From an uncultured Clostridia bacterium (GTDB taxonomy: Bacteria; Bacillota; Clostridia; Oscillospirales; Acutalibacteraceae): a stretch of DNA of 20,981 bases. The DNA lies in contig CALFTO010000118.1 in NCBI GenBank assembly GCA_937916195.1, positions 1 through 20,981 of the forward strand. The letters are read 5' to 3'. A program made the position numbers and the translations under genes. The notes under the pieces were generated by a model. The model did no database searches and was not told the origin of the DNA. It saw only the letters and a list, made by a program, of their open reading frames with translations. Positions 7,072 through 14,440 of the stretch are shown here, in pieces. The first letter of the stretch is position 1. Each line of letters starts with the position of its first letter.

Positions 7072-7608
7072 ATGAAAGTAGTGGTGATTACAGGGAGCGG
7101 TAGATGCAAAGGTACTTCAAGTTATCTTGCTGATGAGTTTATTCGTGGCTGCATAGAAAATGGCAATGAAGTAATTCGGTTTGATTCGGCTTTTATGAAA
7201 TTGAATCCGTGTATTGGTTGTAATAGATGCAGAAAAGAAGGAATCTGTGGCTGGAAAGATGATTTTCAATTATTAGTTCCACACCTACTCTCGGCAGATG
7301 AAGTCGTTTTTGTAACACCCGTTTATTATATGAGTATGACAGCTCAGTTAAAAATCACCATAGATAGAATGTATCAACTGGAGAAAATTGATGGCTTTAG
7401 AGGAGATAAGAAATATATTGTGCTTAGTAGTGCCTGGGATCGTAATGAATCTGTTTTTGATCCTTTGATGAATACTATAAAGGGGTTTTGCAAATTCCTC
7501 AGATGGAATTATGGAGGCTCGGTATTGGCGGCTGGAGTAGATACAAGAGAAGAAATAAAAATTACTTCTTACGGAAGGGAAGCATATGAATTGGGAAGAC
7601 AGCAATAA
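7072..7608 (+). CDS. Flavodoxin-fold NAD(P)H-dependent FMN reductase / iron-sulfur flavoprotein
   Basis: 178 residues. It opens with the FMN-phosphate loop VVVITGSGRCKGTSSYLA, then has the cysteine-rich segment CIGCNRCRKEGICGWKDDF at 47-65 and TPVYYMSMTAQLK at 82-94, both typical of iron-sulfur-flavoprotein-like FMN reductases. It probably moves electrons from NAD(P)H through FMN. In this setting it could reduce the clusters of the three radical SAM enzymes encoded downstream or act on a pathway intermediate; that is inference. Start ATG 7072 is backed by GGAGG at 7057-7061, while an in-frame TTG at 7063 has poorer spacing. It begins 5 nt after the VOC stop and its end overlaps the next gene by 23 nt, indicating translational coupling. 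Confidence 0.85.
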   Translation: MKVVVITGSGRCKGTSSYLADEFIRGCIENGNEVIRFDSAFMKLNPCIGCNRCRKEGICGWKDDFQLLVPHLLSADEVVFVTPVYYMSMTAQLKITIDRMYQLEKIDGFRGDKKYIVLSSAWDRNESVFDPLMNTIKGFCKFLRWNYGGSVLAAGVDTREEIKITSYGREAYELGRQQ

Positions 7609-8566
7609 CATTCTTAAGATTGGCATAATCGGAGCAGGATTTGTAGCAGGAATACACTCTAAGGCATTAAAAACAATAGATTGTTCTATTAAGCAATATG
7701 TATTTGATGTAAATGATGAAGTCGCTAAGAAATTTTCCATCGAATATGATTGTTTAGTTGCAAAGACCTTGGACGATTTACTTGATTCTGTGGATGCTGT
7801 AATTATTGCTACTCCTGTATGGACACACTCTGATTTGGTGAGAAAAGCACTTAACCAAAACAAGCACATTCTTTGCGAAAAACCTATGGCACAGAGCTGT
7901 GATGAAGCTAAGGAGATGTGCAATTTAGGCTTAAATACAAATGCAATCTGTGCGGTAGGGTTAAATTATAGGTTTTTTGATATTACAAAATCTTTGTTGA
8001 ACGAGATAAAGGATACAACTGTTGAAGAAATTCATCTCTCAATTCGAAGATTGTTTAGGAATGATTGGCGAAGAGATGAAACAAGTGTACTTTCAGATTT
8101 GGGTATTCATTTAATCGATTTACTTTCCGTTTTAAGTGGAGGAAAAATTGATATAGAGCGTTGCAATACACACATGAAATATATTAATACATGCGATTAC
8201 GAATCAATAGTTAAAGGGTACACTGACAATAACATCGCATTTTATTTAGAAGCTGCAAGAATTGATAATCTTGAAGATGTGATGTTCTTTGTTCAATTAA
8301 AATGCGACAAGAGAATAATTAAGTATGACTCAAGAAGCATGCAAATATATTCAGTTACCGAATATGACAAGACATACACGAAATCATTATCAAAAGAAAC
8401 TAGTCGTAAAGATTTCTTTTATTTCTTTGATTCTATAATGTTACAGGATAAAGAGTGGGTTGCGGCTATTCGTGGCAGTGATAGACTTGCGATTGCTTCG
8501 TTTGATGATGGCTATCAGGCACAGATTGCATTGGATAGATTATTAAGTTTGAACGATTCGAGGTAA
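7586..8566 (+). CDS. Gfo/Idh/MocA-family NAD(P)-dependent oxidoreductase (first copy)
   Basis: 326 residues. An N-terminal Rossmann fold (KIGIIGAGFVAGIHSKAL at 11-28) is followed by VDAVIIATPVWTHSDLV, the family's CEKPMA motif at 97-102 and GLNYRFF. The C-terminal half is the alpha/beta dimerisation and substrate domain, containing SDLGIHLIDLLSVLSGG, the usual position of the catalytic-region histidine. The family oxidises or reduces hydroxyls and ketones of sugars, nucleotide sugars and cyclitols. Here it is a good candidate to oxidise a hydroxyl on the sugar of a nucleoside intermediate, but the substrate is not readable. The start has GGAAGGGA just upstream. A second, clearly different member is encoded at 15316, so two separate redox steps, or an oxidation-reduction epimerisation pair, are possible. 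Confidence 0.88.
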   Translation: MNWEDSNNILKIGIIGAGFVAGIHSKALKTIDCSIKQYVFDVNDEVAKKFSIEYDCLVAKTLDDLLDSVDAVIIATPVWTHSDLVRKALNQNKHILCEKPMAQSCDEAKEMCNLGLNTNAICAVGLNYRFFDITKSLLNEIKDTTVEEIHLSIRRLFRNDWRRDETSVLSDLGIHLIDLLSVLSGGKIDIERCNTHMKYINTCDYESIVKGYTDNNIAFYLEAARIDNLEDVMFFVQLKCDKRIIKYDSRSMQIYSVTEYDKTYTKSLSKETSRKDFFYFFDSIMLQDKEWVAAIRGSDRLAIASFDDGYQAQIALDRLLSLNDSR

Positions 8567-8568
8567 AA

Positions 8569-9018
8569 ATGGAAAAAATATTTATAGGATGTCCGATTAC
8601 AAAGTATATAGATAATAATACATTTATAGATGATGCGTTCAAGGATTTCATAGAAAACATGTATGAACTTTGCAATCGTTATGCTAACGAAGTGTTTTTG
8701 GCTTTGAAACGAGAACAATACGGTAAAAAATTAATGACTGATACTTGTACCGTGTTGGATTATGAAGAAATGAAAACTGCTGATATTATCATTGCAATTC
8801 CTGAAGATTCTAAAGGAACCGCAGTTGAATTGGGATGGGCTAGTGCCATGGAGAAAAAAATTGTTCTCATCCTAAATAAAGATTGCAGGTACACTCCTTT
8901 AATTTCTGGGCTTGAGGATATTACAGATACTCTTGTTATTTGGTATGACAAGTCATTGGACGATAAAGTGCTGCATAATGTTTCAGTTGCATTAAATACT
9001 TTGATTGAAGGAATGTAA
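8569..9018 (+). CDS. BlsM/MilB-like pyrimidine nucleotide N-glycosidase (nucleoside 2-deoxyribosyltransferase fold), copy 1
   Basis: 149 residues. The opening KIFIGCPITKYID, ALKREQYGKK at 45-54, the E..K.ADIIIAIPEDS region (67-81) and GTAVELGWASAMEKKIVLIL at 83-102 with GLED at 114 follow, block by block, the layout I remember for MilB and BlsM (GGPF, RREAWG, EIKAADVFVAFP, GTHVEIGWASGMGK, GLE). Those enzymes use a catalytic glutamate, here Glu87, to cut the glycosidic bond of CMP or hydroxymethyl-CMP and free the base for nucleoside antibiotic synthesis. It starts 2 nt after the preceding stop. A transferase or hydrolase acting on another nucleotide is possible; the fold is firm, the substrate is inferred. 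Confidence 0.75.
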   Translation: MEKIFIGCPITKYIDNNTFIDDAFKDFIENMYELCNRYANEVFLALKREQYGKKLMTDTCTVLDYEEMKTADIIIAIPEDSKGTAVELGWASAMEKKIVLILNKDCRYTPLISGLEDITDTLVIWYDKSLDDKVLHNVSVALNTLIEGM

Positions 9019-9022
9019 AAAT

Positions 9023-9484
9023 ATGAACAAGATATTTATTGCTTGTCCATTTATTAAATATGTTGATGGATCAGGTTTTACTAGCGCGAGCTATAAAGAA
9101 TTTACAGAAGATTTATATGAATTGTGCTTGAAATATGCACCTAATGTTTTTTTGGCACTAAAAAGAGAGGAGTACGGTGCCAAGCCAATAGAATTCTATT
9201 CGTGCAAAATGGATCTGGATGAATTGATAAATTCGGATATCATTATTGCTGTGCCAGATGATTCTATGGGAGTTGCAGTAGAATTAGGATGGGCTAGTGC
9301 GCATAATAAATATATTGTGCTGTTGTTAAGTGAAAAACAAAGATATAGTGCTTTGGTGAAAAATATAACTACAATTACGCCTGGACATGTTATTTGGTAT
9401 AAAGGTGATGAAAAAAATGTGTTGCCAGAAATAGATCGTTTCTTGGAAACAATGAGAGATAATAAAGGTGAAACTCCGAAATGA
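9023..9484 (+). CDS. BlsM/MilB-like pyrimidine nucleotide N-glycosidase, copy 2
   Basis: 153 residues and a tandem paralogue of the gene just before it. By hand count about 55 of the first 100 ungapped positions are identical, including KIFI.CP, FLALKRE, DIIIA and AVELGWASA with the presumed catalytic Glu87. Differences sit in the active-site neighbourhood: GTAVELG becomes GVAVELG, and the GLED region becomes ITTITPG. The second copy may therefore prefer another nucleotide, or the two may form a hetero-oligomer. Start ATG 9023 is chosen over the in-frame TTG at 9005 because GAAGGA at 9008-9013 fits it and the conserved MNKIFI start matches the paralogue. The stop overlaps the next start (ATGA), so translation is coupled to the radical SAM gene. 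Confidence 0.75.
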   Translation: MNKIFIACPFIKYVDGSGFTSASYKEFTEDLYELCLKYAPNVFLALKREEYGAKPIEFYSCKMDLDELINSDIIIAVPDDSMGVAVELGWASAHNKYIVLLLSEKQRYSALVKNITTITPGHVIWYKGDEKNVLPEIDRFLETMRDNKGETPK

Positions 9485-10404
9485 AATCAAAAGTTTTGTA
9501 TATAAGAGTAAATAAAAATTGCAATGCACGATGCTTCATGTGTGATTTTTGGAAAAACCCAAAGATGGAGATATCAGAAAGTCAATTTAGGAATGCATTG
9601 CCTCAATTTGAATCTTTAGAATTAGTACGTTTTACGGGCGGCGAACCGCTTTTGTGCGACAAATTACCTGAATACATTAGAATATGTCATGATCTTGGTA
9701 TAAAAACTTCTGTTATTACTAATGGGTTGCTGTTGAACGATAAACTTAGCAGTTTGGTTGAGAGCGGTTTGAATCAAATTATCCTTAGCGTCGATGGAGC
9801 ATTGCCTAGAGTTCACGATAAAATCCGAGGAACGGATGGACTATTGAAAAGACTAGAAAAGTCTTTGCGTCAGATTAATCGCTGTTATCCAGACTTACAT
9901 ACGCGTGTAAATACAGTTGTAAGTCATAATAATATTTCTCAGTTATCCTCACTTGCGAATTGGTTAGAACAAAACCGAGTAGAACAGTGGTCTATTATTC
10001 CTATCAAGATGGATGGATATGTGTGGAAAGATAAGATTGATTTGAACGAGTTTCGTCGATATTATGAGGAATTTCAAAAAGCAATTTTACATACAGAAAT
10101 AAAACTATTGGGATATTCGGGAGATTGGGCTGGAAGTATTGATGATTTTTGGCATGGTAAAAATACAATACATCCTCATGGTAAATGTAATCTTGTGAAT
10201 TTCATGTCGTTTTATGATCCATTTACAAATCATATTTTTCCTTGCAACTGTGTACCTCATCGAAGTCGTGTTTTCTCTGATGAACAGGAGGAAAGAGTTT
10301 GGTATTATGAGAATGGATACAAGTATTGTAAAGGTTGTGAGCCACTAAATGCATATTGCTCTGATTATCCAGAAGTGGTTAAAAATGATATTTTTTGTGT
10401 ATAG
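9481..10404 (+). CDS. Radical SAM enzyme, BlsE/MilG-like (cytosylglucuronate decarboxylase candidate)
   Basis: 307 residues. Cys14, Cys18 and Cys21 in NCNARCFMC bind the SAM-cleaving [4Fe-4S] cluster; VRFTGGEPLL (49-58), SVITNG and ILSVDGA are the usual radical SAM barrel elements. The C-terminus carries extra cysteines, Cys236, PCNCVPHR at 254-261 and CKGCEPLNAYC at 283-293, enough for an auxiliary cluster. The CNADCFMC-like N-terminus and the C.C.PHR block recall BlsE of blasticidin S biosynthesis, which decarboxylates cytosylglucuronate at C5'. The neighbours fit that role: BlsM-like genes directly upstream and a BlsD-like glycosyltransferase 9 nt downstream. The radical SAM assignment is certain; the reaction is inferred from context and remembered motifs. 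Confidence 0.75.
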   Translation: MKSKVLYIRVNKNCNARCFMCDFWKNPKMEISESQFRNALPQFESLELVRFTGGEPLLCDKLPEYIRICHDLGIKTSVITNGLLLNDKLSSLVESGLNQIILSVDGALPRVHDKIRGTDGLLKRLEKSLRQINRCYPDLHTRVNTVVSHNNISQLSSLANWLEQNRVEQWSIIPIKMDGYVWKDKIDLNEFRRYYEEFQKAILHTEIKLLGYSGDWAGSIDDFWHGKNTIHPHGKCNLVNFMSFYDPFTNHIFPCNCVPHRSRVFSDEQEERVWYYENGYKYCKGCEPLNAYCSDYPEVVKNDIFCV

Positions 10405-10413
10405 GGAGGAAGC

Positions 10414-11478
10414 ATGAGAGTATTAGCGTGTGCGGTTGGCTTTGGACTGGGACCAAGCGGAAAACTTTGTTCTGTGGTTGAAAATAATAAACATTATGAA
10501 TGGTATGCTTGTGGGGATGAGCTGGACTTATCAGTATACAATGGCAATCCATTTATTGATGTATGCTGGTCGAGAGACAAAAATGAATTACACACATTCA
10601 TAGAAAAATATGATATCGGCGCTGCAGTTAATGTGTTGGATCCAGAGCTAGCATCTTTTCTTGAAGATATGGGTGTAAAAGTCCTTTATATTGATAGTTT
10701 ATCATTTATGTGGACTGGAGCAGACTACATTCCAAATGATGTATATGCTTATTGCGGACAAAAATATCCAGGGTATAAGCTTAATCCTGTTTTAAGTTCG
10801 GTGAAGAACTATATTTGGGTTGAACCAATTGTTCCAAATTTTACGACCGAGTGTCAAGAGGATTATATAGTACTTAATTTTGGTGGCCTTCATTCCCCTT
10901 TTGGAGATGGTACAGAGTATTTCAATTTAATAATGGATGCCCTTATGAAAGTGATTGGTAACGAAAAAATCTATATTACCGGTGGAAGAAATGTTGTTGA
11001 GTTGGCAAAGAGAAACTATCCTCAATACTGTTGTAAAACATATTCACATTTAGACTTTTTAAAGCTTGTATCTGGTGCATCAAAGTTTTTTACATCACCA
11101 GGTCTTACTACAATTTATGAAACATATGGAATGAATATCAAAACAATTATTCTTCCCCCACAGAATCTAAGCCAATTTTATAATGTATCTGTTGCTAAAG
11201 CTGTTTGCAGTGAAGTCAAAGTTCTTGACTGGAATTGTGATTCTCTGAGTATGAAAGCACTCGAACGATTTAAAGATGAATCTGAAGAAAAAGCAGTTCA
11301 ATACATATACGAACAAATAAAGTTATTATTTTACAATAGTGATTATCGAAGTGCTTTAGAGTTGCGGTTGCATTCTTTTATGAATGAGTCCTATAAGAAA
11401 AATAATTTTACTTCTTTTGGAACAAGTGGGTTGCAACAAGTATCAACAATATTACAAAAAATGGTGGAGGAATTATGA
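10414..11478 (+). CDS. GT-B-type glycosyltransferase, BlsD/MilC-like (cytosylglucuronate synthase candidate)
   Basis: 354 residues. The N-terminus ACAVGFGLGPSGKLCSVV is the glycine-rich acceptor-domain loop, and LYIDSLSFMWTGADY lies at 91-105. The C-terminal nucleotide-sugar domain has VLNFGGLHSPFGDG at 153-166, a KLVSGASKFFTSPGLTT segment at 217-233 and ILPPQNLSQ at 246-254. This is the pattern of two-domain glycosyltransferases, and NFGGLHSP, TSPGLTT and PPQNLSQ in this order recall cytosylglucuronate synthases such as BlsD and MilC, which join free cytosine to glucuronate from UDP-glucuronate. A UDP-glucose dehydrogenase gene at 17450 would supply that donor. AGGGAGG lies 7-13 nt before the start, and the end overlaps the carbamoyltransferase by 4 nt. 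Confidence 0.65.
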   Translation: MRVLACAVGFGLGPSGKLCSVVENNKHYEWYACGDELDLSVYNGNPFIDVCWSRDKNELHTFIEKYDIGAAVNVLDPELASFLEDMGVKVLYIDSLSFMWTGADYIPNDVYAYCGQKYPGYKLNPVLSSVKNYIWVEPIVPNFTTECQEDYIVLNFGGLHSPFGDGTEYFNLIMDALMKVIGNEKIYITGGRNVVELAKRNYPQYCCKTYSHLDFLKLVSGASKFFTSPGLTTIYETYGMNIKTIILPPQNLSQFYNVSVAKAVCSEVKVLDWNCDSLSMKALERFKDESEEKAVQYIYEQIKLLFYNSDYRSALELRLHSFMNESYKKNNFTSFGTSGLQQVSTILQKMVEEL

Positions 11479-13151
11479 TTATACTTGGAGTTAATTTTTT
11501 CTTTGAACACTCATCAGTTTCGGTGATTATAGATGGAAAATTAGTCTATTCCGCAGAAGAAGAACGTTTTAGTGGCATTAAAGGTGGTAAACGATATAGT
11601 CCGTATAGTGTTCATTTCCCTTATAAAGCTATGTATTCGGCTTTGAAATTTTTAGATATTAATATTAAGGATGTAGATGCAATAGCATTATCTTATGATA
11701 AATGGAATCATATAAAGGGACTATTTGCTAAACGATGGTCATACTACGATGATTTTTATGCACTTCGTTCATTATTCCATACTAAAAGAATTCTATGCAG
11801 CGATTACGAAATGTTCCAGTATATGTCTGATCGCATGTTACCGAAAGATATAAAAAAGGTGCCCTTACTCTTTTTTAATCACCACATGTCCCATGCAGCA
11901 TCTGCATATTGTTTCTCAGGATTCGAAAGAAGCCTTGTTTTCGCAGCGGATTGTTGTGGTGAAAAGAGTTGTACATCGTTATACATAGGTTCACCAAAGG
12001 GTTTGAAAAAGATAAAATCATTTGATATTCCTGATTCATTAGGGATTTTGTACACTGTTGTCACAAAACATCTTGGCTTTGATTCGTTTCAGGATGAGTT
12101 TAAGGTAATGGGGCTTGCTTCTTACGGAAATAATACTTTCTTGGAAGCCTTTAAAAACATCATTACTTTTAACGAACAAGGAGAATACAGAATAAATGCA
12201 CAGGAAATGTTTAATTTGAGTGCACACTTAGGACCAGCTCGAAAAAAAGGAGAAAAAATAAATCAGAGACATAAAGATATAGCAAAATCGCTTCAAACTA
12301 TTTTAGAGACAATACTAGTCAAACTGTTTACATATTATAGAAATAAAACTGGAATTACTAATCTTTGTATGGCTGGCGGTGTTGCACTAAACTGTGTGGC
12401 AAATGGCAAAATATCGGATGAGAAGATATTCGACAGAATATTTGTTCAGCCAGCATCAAGTGACGCAGGAACATCTATGGGGGCAGCTGCATTAGCTTAT
12501 AATAAGTTAAAAGGAAATATGCAAATTTCTTTTGATAATATGTATCTTGGAACGGAATATACGAATGAATCGATTGGGAAATTGATTTCTGATGCAAAAC
12601 TTAAAGCATCTTTTCTGAATGACGATGAATTGGTTGCCGAGGCTGCAAAAAGAATGGCTGGTGGTCAGATTGGTGGACTTTTTAGAGGCAGGATGGAAGC
12701 TGGACCACGAGCTCTTGGGAATAGAAGTGTAATAGCTAGCCCAGCACCGAGTGATATGCTAAAAAGAATTAATAACATTAAAGGTCGAGAAATGTTTAGG
12801 CCTATTGCACCGATTGTTAAAGAAGATAGATTTGATGATTTTTTCATTGGAGAAAAGAATCAGTACATGTTGTTCACATGTACTGTGCGAGATGATAGGG
12901 CAAGTAGTGTCCCGGCAGTGACACATGTTGATAAATCATCGCGAGTACAGACAGTTACAAAGGAATCTAATAAGTTTGTATATTCTTTAATTGACGAATT
13001 TGAAAAAATTACAGATATTCCTGTGATAGTAAATACATCTCTGAATTTTAGAGGAAAACCAATTGTGGAGAACCCAACAGATGCAATTGGCAGTTTCTAC
13101 TCTTCTGGATTAGATTTTTTGATTCTTGGGAATTATTTGTTGGAGAAATAA
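11475..13151 (+). CDS. O-carbamoyltransferase (NodU/CmcH/TobZ family)
   Basis: 558 residues with both domains of the family. The N-terminal Kae1-like domain has LGVNFFFEHSSVSVI, the metal-binding HHMSHAASAY at 136-145, FAADCCGEKS at 156-165, VMGLASYG, AGGVALNC at 300-307 and QPASSDAGTSMGAA at 325-338. The C-terminal YrdC-like domain has GRMEAGPRALGNRSV at 405-419, REMFRPIAP at 438-446, THVDKSSRVQTV and PVIVNTSLNFRGKPIVENP. These enzymes activate carbamoyl phosphate with ATP as carbamoyl-adenylate and transfer the carbamoyl group to a hydroxyl of a natural product. All expected motifs are present, so it should be active. It is the clearest tailoring enzyme of the cluster and predicts an O-carbamoylated sugar or side chain. 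Confidence 0.92.
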   Translation: MIILGVNFFFEHSSVSVIIDGKLVYSAEEERFSGIKGGKRYSPYSVHFPYKAMYSALKFLDINIKDVDAIALSYDKWNHIKGLFAKRWSYYDDFYALRSLFHTKRILCSDYEMFQYMSDRMLPKDIKKVPLLFFNHHMSHAASAYCFSGFERSLVFAADCCGEKSCTSLYIGSPKGLKKIKSFDIPDSLGILYTVVTKHLGFDSFQDEFKVMGLASYGNNTFLEAFKNIITFNEQGEYRINAQEMFNLSAHLGPARKKGEKINQRHKDIAKSLQTILETILVKLFTYYRNKTGITNLCMAGGVALNCVANGKISDEKIFDRIFVQPASSDAGTSMGAAALAYNKLKGNMQISFDNMYLGTEYTNESIGKLISDAKLKASFLNDDELVAEAAKRMAGGQIGGLFRGRMEAGPRALGNRSVIASPAPSDMLKRINNIKGREMFRPIAPIVKEDRFDDFFIGEKNQYMLFTCTVRDDRASSVPAVTHVDKSSRVQTVTKESNKFVYSLIDEFEKITDIPVIVNTSLNFRGKPIVENPTDAIGSFYSSGLDFLILGNYLLEK

Positions 13152-13152
13152 T

Positions 13153-14424
13153 ATGGAATGCATATACTACAATGAACAATATATATATGTTATAAGAGAT
13201 GAGAACTATGCTCTGTTTTATAACAATCAGAACGGGAAGATTGCCTGTTCGAAATCTATAGAACTTATTGATAAAGACTTTTTTAAGGCGGCAACAGATA
13301 CAACGGTTGATTTAGAAGAAGTGGGATATGAACAGCTGTATTTGGCCGTTTCAGAAAGTTGCAACTTTAGATGCAAATACTGTAGGCAGAAAAAGACTTC
13401 AACGATTGAGAATATGTCAATCGTTGAGATCAAAAATGCTATTGATATTTTTTACAAAGTTGCAAAAACACCGAAGAGTATAGTGTTTTTTGGCGGTGAG
13501 CCATTATTGAACTTTGAAGGGATTAAATATGCCATTAACTATGTGAGATCTTTCGATGACATGATTCCATTTTCTATGGTTATTAACGGCTCACTTTGCA
13601 CTAAAGAGATTGCAGATTTTTTGTCAGCTAACAAGGTTGACGTAATTGTTTCTCTGGATGGACCAGATAGATATCATAATTTGGCGAGATGTAATGCAAA
13701 CGGAAAAGGAACATATGAAAGTGCGATTAGAGGATATAAGTTACTGAAAGAATCTGGATGTAAAACCGGTATTACTACTGTAATAGGGCCTCACAACGAA
13801 GAATCTTTTGAGGATTTAATAGATTGGGCTATTGAGTTAAAACCGAATAGTCTTGGATTCTGTTTGCCTCATGGAGATGAAGAAAATTACGCTATGAAGC
13901 TTGCATCCTTTGACTCAGTTCACCAAAGGATGATGAATGCTTATGAGATATTGCATAAAAATGGAATATATCTTGTGCAGGTAGAACAAAAAATGAATGC
14001 ATTTATAGCTGGTAGAGCAGTTCCATACGAATGCAAGGCATGCGGAAAACGTATTGTTGCATGTAAAGGCGCACGTTTTGGTATTTGCGAGGGACCTATT
14101 ACAATGCATGACAAGTTCTTTGATAGTGTAGATAAACTTCCAGCATATATAAAAGAGTATAAAAAAACGTCTCCCTTCTACATCAAGGGATGCCGTTCTT
14201 GTATAGCTTATCGCATATGCGGAGGAAGTTGTGTGTATGATAAGTTAACACGATTTGGTCGAACAGATATTAAAGATGAATGCAGATGCGGATTAACACG
14301 GATGATTGCAGAAAAATCATTGGAGATTGTAATGCACTCTATTTCCGATACTGAAAAGTGTAGAATTATTTCTCAGGAAGAGAGAAATAATATAATAGAA
14401 GAGTTGGAGAAGTCTCTTGTTTAA
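13153..14424 (+). CDS. Radical SAM protein with SPASM-like cysteine-rich C-terminus
   Basis: 423 residues. The first 65 form a small beta-rich N-terminal region, as in many SPASM maturases. The radical SAM core has CNFRCKYC (Cys70, Cys74, Cys77), VFFGGEPLLNF near 111, SMVINGS and VIVSLDGPD. The C-terminus holds many cysteines: CKACGKRIVAC (294-304), Cys312, CRSCIAYRICGGSC (347-360) and CRC (377-379), enough for two auxiliary Fe-S clusters. Relatives with this layout mature peptides (anaerobic sulfatase-maturase and RiPP type), but others act on small molecules. No precursor peptide gene fits in the tight spacing here, so a small-molecule substrate or an unlinked peptide is possible. ATG 13153 has GGAG 7 nt upstream; a TTG at 13126 inside the previous gene is less likely. 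Confidence 0.85.
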   Translation: MECIYYNEQYIYVIRDENYALFYNNQNGKIACSKSIELIDKDFFKAATDTTVDLEEVGYEQLYLAVSESCNFRCKYCRQKKTSTIENMSIVEIKNAIDIFYKVAKTPKSIVFFGGEPLLNFEGIKYAINYVRSFDDMIPFSMVINGSLCTKEIADFLSANKVDVIVSLDGPDRYHNLARCNANGKGTYESAIRGYKLLKESGCKTGITTVIGPHNEESFEDLIDWAIELKPNSLGFCLPHGDEENYAMKLASFDSVHQRMMNAYEILHKNGIYLVQVEQKMNAFIAGRAVPYECKACGKRIVACKGARFGICEGPITMHDKFFDSVDKLPAYIKEYKKTSPFYIKGCRSCIAYRICGGSCVYDKLTRFGRTDIKDECRCGLTRMIAEKSLEIVMHSISDTEKCRIISQEERNNIIEELEKSLV

Positions 14425-14440
14425 TGGTGGATTGGGCATT

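Noticed and set aside
7348..7923. Long minus-strand frame opposite the FMN reductase and first dehydrogenase
   Set aside because: Shadow of two plus-strand genes with clear motifs; no ribosome binding site and cysteine/serine-rich antisense composition.
13100..13160. A hidden RiPP precursor next to the SPASM-like radical SAM gene
   Set aside because: The gap to the preceding gene is 1 nt and to the next gene 16 nt; no short open frame with a ribosome binding site fits.
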